A stretch of 64,000 nt of DNA from contig NZ_CP117835.1 in NCBI RefSeq assembly GCF_029094545.1, positions 2,522,001 through 2,586,000 of the forward strand, given 5' to 3'. Each line of letters opens with the position of its first letter. Position 1 is the first letter of the stretch. The position numbers and the translations under genes are program-made. The stretch comes from Alkalihalophilus pseudofirmus (GTDB lineage Bacteria > Bacillota > Bacilli > Bacillales > Bacillaceae_D). Positions 48,585 through 57,883 of the stretch are shown piece after piece. The notes beneath the pieces are model-generated. The model searched no databases and was not told where the DNA came from. It was given only the letters and a program-made list of their open reading frames with translations.

Positions 48585-49073
48585 CTAAATGGCCACGGTC
48601 CCCTGATTGACGGTTCTTATATGTAACTTTTTTGTCACAGGATCGAACTCAATTGTTCTACCGCTTTTTCCCCCGACATCACTCGCCAATACTGGGATCC
48701 TCAATTGTTTTAATGCAAGCTTAACTGCTTCTACATTTCTTGGTCCGATTCTCATCACATCGCTGCCGCTTTGGAAGGTAAACATCTGTGCACCGCCCGC
48801 CATCTTGGCTTTAAGGGAGTAAGATCGTGCCCCTTCAGCGATCATTTTGTTAAACAATTCTTTAATCGCTGTATCTGCATATTTCGCTGTATTTAATGTT
48901 ACTTGTTTTGATTGACTTGAATCAGGGAGCATCACATGGGCCATGCCTGAAATGTTTGTCATTTCATCATAGATGACCACACCTACACAAGACCCTAATC
49001 CAGAGGTGCGTATTGTATTGGGCGGTGCGGCAAGCTTTAAATCTGCCATCCCCACTTTGATTACCTCACTCAT
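48585..49073 (-). CDS. cheD: Chemoreceptor glutamine deamidase CheD
   Basis: 162 residues. The catalytic Cys-His pair appears as [10 protein letters not shown] (near 28) and GMAHVMLP (near 45), with FKM-like [10 protein letters not shown]. It deamidates receptor glutamines and binds CheC, raising its phosphatase activity. The ATG overlaps the cheC stop region by eight bases. It is present although cheA and cheW are not in this operon. Confidence 0.94.
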   Translation of the reverse strand: MSEVIKVGMADLKLAAPPNTIRTSGLGSCVGVVIYDEMTNISGMAHVMLPDSSQSKQVTLNTAKYADTAIKELFNKMIAEGARSYSLKAKMAGGAQMFTFQSGSDVMRIGPRNVEAVKLALKQLRIPVLASDVGGKSGRTIEFDPVTKKLHIRTVNQGTVAI

Positions 49074-49713
49074 CCACGTCCACCCCTAAAGCTTTAAAAA
49101 TCACCTGAAATGAGTCAGGATCTGGCAATAGAAAGAAATGACCTGACGTTTCTTCACTCTCATTGTCTGCTTCTGTTATATGAGTATCGATAACAAGCGC
49201 ATGGTCACTCACTTCAGAGATTGACATCAGACCATAATTTAATACTGCTCCGACCATATCTATACTCAAACCAGGTACCGTAGGCTGAAGATTAAGTTTA
49301 GTAAAGTCTGCTAACGATGAAAGATAAGAGCCTGAGAGGATATTTCCTACTTCTTGTAAAGCAGATAGTCCAATTTGATCAAACGGAGGCTGCTTTAATT
49401 GAAAATCCTCGTCTTCAATAAGTGATCGAATTAAGCGCTCGGCTTGGTCGATCTCTGATAAAAAAAACATGCTGCCTGGCGCATCGCCTTCAATCCGCAA
49501 AAAAATAGCAGCTACCTCCGCCTCTGCTCCCCCAACTTGATCAGGTAAATCCTGCAGAGGAACCACTCTAACATTAGGAACCTTCATATCTATTTTGCGT
49601 CTTAATAATGTAGAAAGCGAAGTAGCTGCATGACCAGCCCCAATATTCCCAATTTCTTTTAACACATCTAAATGAAATGGCTTAAGCTGATTTAGATCTC
49701 TCAATTCACCCAA
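49066..49713 (-). CDS. cheC: CheY-P phosphatase CheC
   Basis: About 215 residues. Two CheC-type helices with the E-x2-N motif are present: [15 protein letters not shown] and [15 protein letters not shown]. It dephosphorylates CheY-P and pairs with CheD in adaptation. The first in-frame ATG (49731) overlaps the cheB stop as ATGA but has no SD. A TTG at 49713 lies seven bases after GGGGAG, which I take as the start. In B. subtilis cheA and cheW stand between cheB and cheC; here they do not. Confidence 0.93.
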   Translation of the reverse strand: MGELRDLNQLKPFHLDVLKEIGNIGAGHAATSLSTLLRRKIDMKVPNVRVVPLQDLPDQVGGAEAEVAAIFLRIEGDAPGSMFFLSEIDQAERLIRSLIEDEDFQLKQPPFDQIGLSALQEVGNILSGSYLSSLADFTKLNLQPTVPGLSIDMVGAVLNYGLMSISEVSDHALVIDTHITEADNESEETSGHFFLLPDPDSFQVIFKALGVDVDE

Positions 49714-49727
49714 TGGATAACTCCCCT

Positions 49728-50798
49728 TCATTTAAATTGATTAAGATGACGCATAATATGGTCACTTATCTTATCAAGATCACTTATTTCATCAACTAAC
49801 TGTGCTTCGATTGCTGCTTTTGGCATCCCGTATACTACCGATGTACGAACCGATTCAGCAATAGAAAAACAAAGGCCGTTTTCTTTTAACTTCTCTAAAC
49901 CTGCTTTGCCGTCTGAACCCATGCCTGTCATAATAACAGCAATTTTTTGTAAGTCTGGAAACTTCGCTAGTGATTCAAATAAGACATCCACTGAAGGTCT
50001 ATGCCCTCTTCTCATGTCACCTTTATTCAGATGAATAGAATACGCTTGACCCGTTTTCATTATTTCCATATGCGAACCACCAGGTGCAATATAGGCAGTT
50101 CCATTTCGAAGGATGTCCCCGCCAGCGGCCTCTTTCACATCAATGTGAGAGATCGTATCTAAACGTTGGGCTAAAGATTGTGTAAATCCGCTTGGCATAT
50201 GCTGAACAATGACAATCGGTGCATCAATTTCTTTGGGCAGGTTTGTTAATACTTCCTTTAATGCCTTAGGTCCGCCAGTGGATGTTCCAATAGCAATCAT
50301 TTTTTTATTGCTGCTGCTTGTTGAGTGCTTAGTCACAAAAGGACGGTATGAAGGTATTTGCTGTATATGGCGCCCACTTGTGTTATTCATTAGGTTTGCT
50401 TGACTCGCGAGCTTTACTTTCTTCACAATTTCTTTTTCAATCACATGCAGATCTAGGGATATGGCTCCTGACGTTTTTGCAACAAAATCTACAGCACCAA
50501 GCTCCATAGCAAGAAGCGTTTGAAGAGCTCCTTCTTTTGTTAAACTGCTGATCATAACCACAGGAATAGGATCATGCTTCATTAATTGTTCAAGTGTCGA
50601 TATCCCATCCATTACAGGCATTTCTACATCTAAGGTAATGACATCCGGAGCAAGAGACACACGTTTTGTGAGGGCTTCTTTTCCATTCCTTGCTGTACCT
50701 ACAACATGTATATAGGGGTCTTTATTCAACATATCGCTGATTACTTTTCTCATAAATGCAGAATCATCTACTACCAAAACGTTGATCTGCTCTACCAT
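49728..50798 (-). CDS. cheB: Chemotaxis response regulator protein-glutamate methylesterase CheB
   Basis: 356 residues. N-terminal receiver domain with VDDSAFMRK, the phospho-acceptor Asp in LDVEMPVMDG and a conserved K. The C-terminal methylesterase has the Ser in IGTSTGGPKAL, the His in IVQHMPSGFTQSLA and the Asp in MTGMGSDGKAG. It removes methyl groups from receptors. I chose the ATG at 50798 (AGAGGTG upstream). It lies after a spacer of 15-bp tandem repeats and directly before cheC. Confidence 0.96.
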   Translation of the reverse strand: MVEQINVLVVDDSAFMRKVISDMLNKDPYIHVVGTARNGKEALTKRVSLAPDVITLDVEMPVMDGISTLEQLMKHDPIPVVMISSLTKEGALQTLLAMELGAVDFVAKTSGAISLDLHVIEKEIVKKVKLASQANLMNNTSGRHIQQIPSYRPFVTKHSTSSSNKKMIAIGTSTGGPKALKEVLTNLPKEIDAPIVIVQHMPSGFTQSLAQRLDTISHIDVKEAAGGDILRNGTAYIAPGGSHMEIMKTGQAYSIHLNKGDMRRGHRPSVDVLFESLAKFPDLQKIAVIMTGMGSDGKAGLEKLKENGLCFSIAESVRTSVVYGMPKAAIEAQLVDEISDLDKISDHIMRHLNQFK

Positions 50799-50864
50799 AT
50801 GATCACCTCTCTCTTTCATATGGACTGTCTTCCTGCGTTCTTTCATTTCGTTGTTTATCTTTCG

Positions 50865-50969
50865 TTATTGTTCATTCATTATTGTTCATTTTCATTAACT
50901 TCATTTTCATTAACTTCATTTTCATTAACTTCATTTTCATTAATCAACTATTTTTAATCAACTATTTTT
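50865..50969 (-). repeat. 15-bp and 14-bp tandem repeats between flhG and cheB
   Basis: Three perfect copies of a 15-base unit (50887-50931; minus-strand unit TGAAAATGAAGTTAA with shifted phase) and a fourth partial copy are followed by two perfect copies of a 14-base unit AAAAATAGTTGATT (50942-50969) that straddles the flhG stop codon. The first copy encodes the last flhG codons, the second lies just after the stop. Two copies of ATTGTTCATT on the cheB side belong to the same simple-sequence tract. Confidence 0.9.
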
Positions 50970-51811
50970 CGTTTTAGTCCTCTAATAAGTTGACTAAAAG
51001 AATAGCTGGGTTTAGGTCTTTTTGTACCTGTATAACGTAAAACCATTTCCCTCATAGCTTTTGATATATTCGATTTTTTATCGAAATGAACGAACGGTTT
51101 TTGTGCTTTGACCGCTCGGCTGACAGAGCGGTCGTCTGGCAGGCTTCCAAGTACACTAATTTCTTTTCTTAGAAACTCTTTTGTTACTCTTTTAAAGTTA
51201 CTTGCCGTTTGTTCTCCTTCTCGGCTTGTTTCACACCGATTAACAATCACCATTATTTCTTTTGTCTCATCTTGTAAATAGATGTATTTAATCATGGCAT
51301 AAGCATCGGTCATCGCAGTAGGTTCAGGTGTTGTCACAACCATCACTTCATGAGCGGCAAGAATAAACTTCAAGCCTTCCTTTGTCACACCTGCCCCCAT
51401 ATCAAGAAATATATAGTCATATTCCGTCTCTAATGCATTTAATTGAGTCAGGAAGCGTTCCATGTCCTCCGTTTTAAGCTCTATCAATTCAGAAAAACCT
51501 GAACCTCCTGCTAAGTAAGATAAATCCTCTGGACCTTTCTCAATAATATCCCAAATCGTCCATTCACTCTTCAGCAGATCAACAATCGTTCGTTTTGATT
51601 GCATTCCCATTAAGATATCAAGATTGCCCATTCCAATATCTAAATCAATAATAGCTACTTTTTTATCAAGTTTAATTAAACTAAGAGCAAAATTAAGACA
51701 TACATTCGACTTCCCTACGCCGCCTTTGCCACTTACTACAGCGACTACTTTAGCACCCGGTCCGCCCGAATGACTTACAATGCGTCGTAAGCTTTCTGCT
51801 TGATCATTCAT
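50954..51811 (-). CDS. flhG: Flagellar number regulator FlhG (MinD-like ATPase, YlxH)
   Basis: 285 residues, MinD/ParA family. The deviant Walker A is SGKGGVGKSNVC near residue 28, with the switch II DMGAG near 140. An N-terminal DQAESLRRI fits the DQAxxLR motif that stimulates the FlhF GTPase. It sets flagellar number and position. It overlaps flhF by eight bases. The C-terminal codons lie in a 14-bp duplication. Confidence 0.94.
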   Translation of the reverse strand: MNDQAESLRRIVSHSGGPGAKVVAVVSGKGGVGKSNVCLNFALSLIKLDKKVAIIDLDIGMGNLDILMGMQSKRTIVDLLKSEWTIWDIIEKGPEDLSYLAGGSGFSELIELKTEDMERFLTQLNALETEYDYIFLDMGAGVTKEGLKFILAAHEVMVVTTPEPTAMTDAYAMIKYIYLQDETKEIMVIVNRCETSREGEQTASNFKRVTKEFLRKEISVLGSLPDDRSVSRAVKAQKPFVHFDKKSNISKAMREMVLRYTGTKRPKPSYSFSQLIRGLKRKIVD

Positions 51812-52964
51812 GTTCAGCTTCCTTTAATACGGGTTCAATTAATTGTTCGATCGTTGCTTCTTTCATATCATCTGGTACATTTTGACCATTGGTAATATAA
51901 GCTGCACCTAAGCCAAATTCTAGCGGGACATTAATATAGGCACCATATGACGAGGTTTCATCTTGCTTTGTAAAAATAACTTGTTTAATAGGAAGCAGGG
52001 AAAATTGAGCAATGATCTGCTTCATGTCCTCATATTTAGAAGTTAAGGCTAAAACAAGAAGAGTTTCTGCCTCTTCAGTAAAGTCCATGACTTTAGATAA
52101 CTCTTCGACGTAAAGTTTATTTCTAAAATTTCTTCCTGCAGAATCAACGAGAATCACATCAAAATGCTTATATAAATCTTTCGCTTTTTTAAAATCTTCT
52201 ATTGAATAAGCAACTTCTATCGGGATATTCAAAATCTTGGCGTATGTTTTCAACTGTTCGACCGCTGCAATTCGATAGGTATCGGTCGTGATAAGAGCTA
52301 CCTTTTTTTGCTGTTTTAACACACATTCTGCGGCTATTTTTGCAATGGTTGTTGTCTTGCCTACCCCGGTAGGACCTACAATATTAATGATTTTCTTTTC
52401 AAAGCGAAGGCCGCCTACAGGTAATATGGACAGCTCTTTTTTCAGCCATTCTGCGGTTTGATTTAGTAAAGCTTTCGGGTCTCTATCTTGTTCCGGCTTT
52501 TTATACCATTCGTTAAGGAGAGTTCCTAAAATTTCAGCACGTATGGAGCGTGAAACCCCCTGCTCTTTTAGTTGGTTCTCTATTGTTTGAAAGGGCAGAG
52601 GATATTCTTGTTCAGAAAGCATTTGTGCAGGCTTTATTTCTTTTATCAGCTTTTTTAATTCATTCACTTCTTTGACTAGATCTTCATCAGAACGTCCTGC
52701 TCTCTCGGCTGGTTGTATATTCCTCTCGACTTGTACAGAGGAGACAGCAGGTGCTCTTCTTACCTCATTTCTTTTTGCCGGCTTATAATCAGGCATTGGG
52801 TCAATGACTGCTACGACTTCAAGTTTCTTCTTTGTAAAGAAGCCTAGAAACCCGCCCGACTCTACTTCTTTTGAACTTAGAATAACCGCTTCATCACCTA
52901 GTTCTGCTCGAATTAGTTTCATAGCTTCGTGCATAGAGGCTGCTGTATATTTTTTTATTTTCAT
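51804..52964 (-). CDS. flhF: Flagellar biosynthesis GTPase FlhF (SRP family)
   Basis: 386 residues. A basic N-terminal domain opens MKIKKYTAASMHEAMKLIRA, and an SRP-type NG domain follows, with G1 VGPTGVGKTTTIAKIA near 195, DTYRIAAVEQLKTYA and G4-like TKQDETSSYG. It marks flagellar assembly sites and is controlled by FlhG. It overlaps flhA by four bases. Confidence 0.95.
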   Translation of the reverse strand: MKIKKYTAASMHEAMKLIRAELGDEAVILSSKEVESGGFLGFFTKKKLEVVAVIDPMPDYKPAKRNEVRRAPAVSSVQVERNIQPAERAGRSDEDLVKEVNELKKLIKEIKPAQMLSEQEYPLPFQTIENQLKEQGVSRSIRAEILGTLLNEWYKKPEQDRDPKALLNQTAEWLKKELSILPVGGLRFEKKIINIVGPTGVGKTTTIAKIAAECVLKQQKKVALITTDTYRIAAVEQLKTYAKILNIPIEVAYSIEDFKKAKDLYKHFDVILVDSAGRNFRNKLYVEELSKVMDFTEEAETLLVLALTSKYEDMKQIIAQFSLLPIKQVIFTKQDETSSYGAYINVPLEFGLGAAYITNGQNVPDDMKEATIEQLIEPVLKEAEHE

Positions 52965-54997
52965 TCTGCATTCACCACTCCAACACTTTGAACTTCTACA
53001 TTTGCTTCTAATTCGTTATAAGAAAGGACCGGCACATGCGGAAGATAGCGTTCTAATAAATGTCTCACATACATTCTGACAGCAGGGGAACAAAGAATGA
53101 CAGGCACTTGACCCATTCCTTGAAGACGGTCAGCTTCGCCGGCAGCTGATTCTAAGATCTGCTGCGATACATTAGGATCCATTGACAAGAAATTTCCATG
53201 CTCGGTCTGCTGAACTCCATCAGCAACTTTCTTTTCTACACTTCCACTTAATGTGATGACATAGAGAGGTTCCCCTGGAGTTGTAAACTGCCTAGAAATC
53301 TGCCGTGATAAAGACTGTCTTACATACTCTGTAACGAGATCCATATCTTTTGTCATCTGCCCGTAATCAGCCAATGTTTCAAAAATAATCGGCAAATTAC
53401 GAATCGAAATGTTTTCTTTCAATAAGTTGGTCAGCACCTTTTGTACTTCTCCAGTAGATAACGTATTAGGCGTCACTTCTTCCACTAAAGCGGGATACGT
53501 TTCTTGTAGATGTTCAACAAGCTGTTTCGTTTCTTGACGACCTAATAATTCATGGGCATGGCGTTTGATCACTTCTGTTAAATGGGTGGAAACGACAGAA
53601 GGCGGGTCCACTACTGTATAACCTGAGAGTTCCGCTTGTTCTTTCATTTCTTCACCAATCCAGAGAGCCGGCAGACCAAATGCTGGTTCGACTGTCTCAA
53701 CACCCACAATTGATTCATCCTCTACACCAGGACTCATCGCCATATAGTGGTCGAGCAAAAGGTCACCTTTTGCTACTTCATTACCCTTTATTTTAATCGT
53801 GTACTCGTTTGGCTGAAGCTGAATATTATCACGAATCCGAATAACCGGAACGATCATACCGAGTTCTAGTGCCATTTGCCTTCTGATCATGACCACTCGA
53901 TCAAGCAAATCCCCGCCCTGATTTGCATCCGCAAGAGGAATTAACCCGTAGCCAAATTCGAATTCAATCGGATCAATCTGCAGAAGGGAAACCACACTTT
54001 CCGGTGATTTCATATCATCTTTTTCTTCTTCCGTTTCTTCTGTTTCTTCCTCTTCAACGGAGCCCTTCTCTATCCTAGACAGTTGAAAGGCCCCAAAGGC
54101 AAGCAGTGCAGCCACCGTAAACGTTACAAATTTATCAATCGGTGTTGCTACCCCTAATAAGAAAATCGTCCCTGCTGCTACGTAAAGCATTTTCGGAAAG
54201 GCAAATAACTGTTTCGTTAAATCTTGGCTCAAGTTACCATCTGAGGCGGCACGTGTGACAATAATACCTGTTGCTGTAGAAATTAACAGGGCTGGAATTT
54301 GACTGACAAGACCGTCGCCTACTGTAAGAAGGGTATACGTCGTTGCTGCAGTTCCAAGATCCATTCCCATTTGCATCATCCCAATAACAAGACCAAAAAT
54401 CATATTAATGATAACAATCACAATACCTGCAATTGCATCACCTTTTACGAATTTACTCGCACCATCCATCGCCCCGTAAAAATCAGCTTCTTTTTCAATA
54501 CGCTCACGACGGCCTTTCGCTTCAGCATCAGAAATCATTCCTGCATTTAAATCAGCATCAATACTCATTTGTTTACCAGGCATCGCATCTAGGGTGAATC
54601 TCGCTCCAACCTCTGATACACGTTCAGCCCCTTTGGTAATAACCACAAACTGAATAATAATTAAGATTAAAAAGACAACAAACCCGACAAGGGCGTTTCC
54701 GCCTACCACATAGTTACCAAATGTATCGATAACATTTCCTGCTTCTGCATTACCTAAAATAGACCTCGTCGTAGAAACATTTAGTCCCAGCCGGAATAAA
54801 GTGACGAGTAATAATAAGGTCGGGAAAATCGAAAATTGCAGTGAATCATTTGTACTCATTGCAACTAAAATGATAATGAGCGCAAGAGAAATATTTATAA
54901 TAATTAAAAAGTCCAGTATCCCTGGTGGTAATGGAATAATGAGCATAACGACAATTAAAATAACGCCCAGTAATACCGATAAGTCTCTTGGCCTCAC
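52961..54997 (-). CDS. flhA: Flagellar type III export protein FlhA
   Basis: 678 residues, the usual length. The N-terminal half has about eight membrane helices (residues 5-315) with the conserved cytoplasmic loop (RFTLDAMPGKQMSIDADLNA). An acidic linker near 325 joins the cytoplasmic nonameric ring domain that docks chaperone-substrate complexes. It is the largest export-gate component. The gene is followed by flhF with a four-base overlap. Confidence 0.97.
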   Translation of the reverse strand: MRPRDLSVLLGVILIVVMLIIPLPPGILDFLIIINISLALIIILVAMSTNDSLQFSIFPTLLLLVTLFRLGLNVSTTRSILGNAEAGNVIDTFGNYVVGGNALVGFVVFLILIIIQFVVITKGAERVSEVGARFTLDAMPGKQMSIDADLNAGMISDAEAKGRRERIEKEADFYGAMDGASKFVKGDAIAGIVIVIINMIFGLVIGMMQMGMDLGTAATTYTLLTVGDGLVSQIPALLISTATGIIVTRAASDGNLSQDLTKQLFAFPKMLYVAAGTIFLLGVATPIDKFVTFTVAALLAFGAFQLSRIEKGSVEEEETEETEEEKDDMKSPESVVSLLQIDPIEFEFGYGLIPLADANQGGDLLDRVVMIRRQMALELGMIVPVIRIRDNIQLQPNEYTIKIKGNEVAKGDLLLDHYMAMSPGVEDESIVGVETVEPAFGLPALWIGEEMKEQAELSGYTVVDPPSVVSTHLTEVIKRHAHELLGRQETKQLVEHLQETYPALVEEVTPNTLSTGEVQKVLTNLLKENISIRNLPIIFETLADYGQMTKDMDLVTEYVRQSLSRQISRQFTTPGEPLYVITLSGSVEKKVADGVQQTEHGNFLSMDPNVSQQILESAAGEADRLQGMGQVPVILCSPAVRMYVRHLLERYLPHVPVLSYNELEANVEVQSVGVVNAE

Positions 54998-55026
54998 AAA
55001 ACTTCTCTCCTAACTTTCATACAAAT

Positions 55027-56118
55027 TTAATTCACTTGCTTGTTTTTCAAACGGTACACATAAGCAAGCACCTCGGCTACAGCTTTAAACATATCCTCCG
55101 GCACTTGATCTCCTATGTCAGCGTTGGCATACAGTGCCCGTGCAAGCGGCTTATTTTCAACCAGCACCACGTCATGTTCACTTGCGATCCCTTTAATTTT
55201 CTGGGCTACATAATCTACACCTTTAGCAACAATAATCGGAGCATCCGCTTTTTCCTCATCATATTTCAAAGCAATCGCATAATGAGTCGGGTTTGTGATA
55301 ACGACATCTGCATTAGGGACTTCCTGCATCATTCTCTGCATCGCCATTTCCATTTGCTTTTGCTTACGCTTTGATTTGATCCTCGGGTCCCCTTCCATGT
55401 TTTTGTGCTCATCTTTAATATCCTTTTTGGACATTTTAATTTGCTTTTCATGGTCATATTTCTGATAGAGATAATCTGGGATCGATAAAAACAAAAGCAA
55501 GACAGCAACAGCTACACCCATTAATGCGGTCAGCTGGGCAATGACATAAAATCCATCAGCAACCGCTTTTTGACTTAACAGAAGGACATCTTCTAAGTTA
55601 AACCACAGAATAACGAATACCACCACACCAGCAAAAGCTATTTTTAATAAGGATTTCAGCAATTCAACAATAGCTCGTACAGAAAAGATTCTTTTAAATC
55701 CTTTGATGGGATCAATTTTACTGAGCTTCATTTTAAGCGGATCAGTGGTAAATAATGGACCGACTTGAATGTAGCTCGCCGCAACCCCTGCAACCATTGC
55801 CACAAGCATAATTGGAAGTAACACAACGGCCGCTTCCATCACAATTTCTTTAAACATGGCTTCAAAACTTCTTGGAGTGACATCCATTAAGAGATACGTT
55901 TGAAATACATGTTTCATTAAATCCATCAACGTAGATCCTATGATGGCTCCGCCAAAAAACCATAAAAATAAAAAGACTAAAAGAAGAATAATAGCTGTAT
56001 TAACATCTGTACTTTTAGCAACCTGCCCTTTTTTTCTGGAATCCTGCCTTTTTTTAGGTGTTGCTTTTTCAGTTTTTTCATCTGCAAAAAATTGCAGATT
56101 CATCCGAAGAAAAGCCAT
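55027..56118 (-). CDS. flhB: Flagellar export specificity switch FlhB
   Basis: 363 residues with four membrane helices (about 38-215) and a basic cytoplasmic domain with the self-cleavage motif NPTHYAIALKY (near 278). Cleavage between N and P switches export from hook to filament substrates. The ATG at 56118 has AGGAGGAG upstream and overlaps the fliR stop by one base. Confidence 0.96.
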   Translation of the reverse strand: MAFLRMNLQFFADEKTEKATPKKRQDSRKKGQVAKSTDVNTAIILLLVFLFLWFFGGAIIGSTLMDLMKHVFQTYLLMDVTPRSFEAMFKEIVMEAAVVLLPIMLVAMVAGVAASYIQVGPLFTTDPLKMKLSKIDPIKGFKRIFSVRAIVELLKSLLKIAFAGVVVFVILWFNLEDVLLLSQKAVADGFYVIAQLTALMGVAVAVLLLFLSIPDYLYQKYDHEKQIKMSKKDIKDEHKNMEGDPRIKSKRKQKQMEMAMQRMMQEVPNADVVITNPTHYAIALKYDEEKADAPIIVAKGVDYVAQKIKGIASEHDVVLVENKPLARALYANADIGDQVPEDMFKAVAEVLAYVYRLKNKQVN

Positions 56119-56894
56119 TATGCTCCTCCTAATAATTGCAGCAGCGTTCGCATTGCGAGCACCATTTGATCAAATAATTTTTGTACGACCATAATAAATA
56201 CAGACATATAAACGATTAGAAGCGGCAAACCGACTAAAATTTTCAGCGGCATCCCCACCACGAACACGTTCATTTGCGGTACAGCTCGTGACACCATCCC
56301 AAGTGCAACATCAACTAAAAACAAAGAGCCGACAATCGGAAAAGCCATCTGAAATGCAATGATAAACATCGCATTGAAGGTTGTTGCGATATAATGGACG
56401 ATGTTTTCTTGTCCAAACGGCAGAAAAACTTGATCCATTGGCACGAACTGATAGCTGTAAAAAATTCCATCTAACAATAAATGATGTCCATTTACGGCAA
56501 GCAAGAATAATAGAGCAAACGTATATAGATACCCACCTATTAATGGAGACTGCGCTCCTGTTTGAGGGTCGACCACGTTAGCAATCATAAATCCCATATT
56601 AAAATCAATAAATCCGCCTGCTACTTGTACGGCATACAATAAAATCATCGCAATCAGCCCAACGCTAAGCCCGACTAAAATTTCTTTAATCACAAGCAAG
56701 AAAAATGTAGCGTCAATTAAAACCTCAGGTGTATCTAATGTAAAGATCATAATCCAGCTAAGCATAAGAGCTAGTCCTATTTTATGAGTCGTAGGGATGG
56801 ACCTGTGGCCGTAAATAGGCAGCACCGAAAAGAAGGCAAGAACTCGAACAAACACTAACAAAAAAGCCGGAAGAAGATTAACAAATTCAATCAT
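56118..56894 (-). CDS. fliR: Flagellar export gate protein FliR
   Basis: 258 residues with six hydrophobic segments and the family features near the C-terminus (RAVPQMNVFVVGMPLKILVG). Part of the FliP5-FliQ4-FliR1 gate. Start and stop each share one base with neighbours (fliQ, flhB), indicating tightly coupled translation. Confidence 0.95.
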   Translation of the reverse strand: MIEFVNLLPAFLLVFVRVLAFFSVLPIYGHRSIPTTHKIGLALMLSWIMIFTLDTPEVLIDATFFLLVIKEILVGLSVGLIAMILLYAVQVAGGFIDFNMGFMIANVVDPQTGAQSPLIGGYLYTFALLFLLAVNGHHLLLDGIFYSYQFVPMDQVFLPFGQENIVHYIATTFNAMFIIAFQMAFPIVGSLFLVDVALGMVSRAVPQMNVFVVGMPLKILVGLPLLIVYMSVFIMVVQKLFDQMVLAMRTLLQLLGGA

Positions 56895-57163
56895 TATCCG
56901 ATAAACCGATGGAGATTGCTAAATATTTGGTAAGCAAAGTTTGTTACCTGTGAAAGCATCCACGGCCCAAAAATAACAAGTGATGCAAGGACCCCGACAA
57001 TTTTCGGTATGAAAGCTAATGTCTGTTCCTGTATTTGGGTGGTTGCTTGAAAGATACTAACTAAAAGCCCTAACCCCAATGCAACGATTAAAAGCGGACC
57101 AGCTACAATCAGTACTGTCCAGACACCATTTTCCGCCATGCTTATGACAAATTCAGAACTCAT
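56894..57163 (-). CDS. fliQ: Flagellar export gate protein FliQ
   Basis: 89 residues, two membrane helices, with the family segment LLVSIFQATTQIQEQTLAFI. I chose the ATG at 57163 (AGGA about ten bases upstream). It lies between fliP and fliR, with fliR starting on its stop. Confidence 0.95.
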   Translation of the reverse strand: MSSEFVISMAENGVWTVLIVAGPLLIVALGLGLLVSIFQATTQIQEQTLAFIPKIVGVLASLVIFGPWMLSQVTNFAYQIFSNLHRFIG

Positions 57164-57175
57164 TAAGAACACATC

Positions 57176-57883
57176 CTAACTGAAGCTAAGCAGTAGTGAT
57201 TGAACAATTAAATACCAACCATCTACAAGTACAAACAGTAAAATTTTAAACGGTAGAGCAATCATAACAGGAGGAAGCATCATCATCCCCATAGACATTA
57301 ATACACTCGCTACAATCATATCGATTACGAGAAAAGGAACGAATATTAAAAATCCAATTTGAAAAGCCGTTTTTAATTCACTTATCGCGAAAGCAGGAAT
57401 TAAGGCTGTCAACGGAATATCATCTAATGACTCAGGACGATCCATCCCAGCATACCCCATGAACAAGGCAAGGTCTTTTTCCCTCGTATGCTTGGCCATA
57501 AATTCTTTCATCGGCACCGCTGCTTGCTCTAATGCTTCCTCTTGAGTAAGTGCTCCTTCAAGAAACGGTGTAAGTGCTTGTTCGTTCACCTCAGCAAATA
57601 TTGGAGCCATAATGAAAAACGTTAAAAATAGAGCTAGTCCAATCAGGACTTGGTTTGGCGGCATGGATTGAGTGGCCAAGCCTTGTCTGACAAATGAAAG
57701 GACAATTACAATTCTTGTAAAACTGGTCATTAGAATCAAAATGCCTGGTGCAAGCGATAAGACAGTTAATACGATAAGCAGCTGAATCGTTGTTGCAACG
57801 TTTGCTGGCTCTTCTGATAAGAAATCAAGATCAAGTCCCGGGATTTGAGTAATAGCAGGCATTATAAGTTGGTCAACCATCAT
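57176..57883 (-). CDS. fliP: Flagellar export gate protein FliP
   Basis: 235 residues with an N-terminal signal-like segment, about four membrane helices and the signature TSFTRIVIVLSFVRQGLATQ near residue 60; RPESLDDIPLTALIPAFAIS follows. The core pentamer of the export gate, whose assembly is helped by FliO. It overlaps fliO by four bases. Confidence 0.96.
   Translation of the reverse strand: MMVDQLIMPAITQIPGLDLDFLSEEPANVATTIQLLIVLTVLSLAPGILILMTSFTRIVIVLSFVRQGLATQSMPPNQVLIGLALFLTFFIMAPIFAEVNEQALTPFLEGALTQEEALEQAAVPMKEFMAKHTREKDLALFMGYAGMDRPESLDDIPLTALIPAFAISELKTAFQIGFLIFVPFLVIDMIVASVLMSMGMMMLPPVMIALPFKILLFVLVDGWYLIVQSLLLSFS

Noticed and set aside
49713-49731. cheC start at the ATG overlapping the cheB stop
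   Set aside because: No SD precedes it, while TTG 49713 has GGGGAG at ideal spacing; coupling without an SD cannot be fully excluded.
50706-50957. Plus-strand open frame ending in repeated SLTSF units
   Set aside because: The repeat units are just the 15-bp tandem repeat read in phase; the rest lies antisense to cheB.
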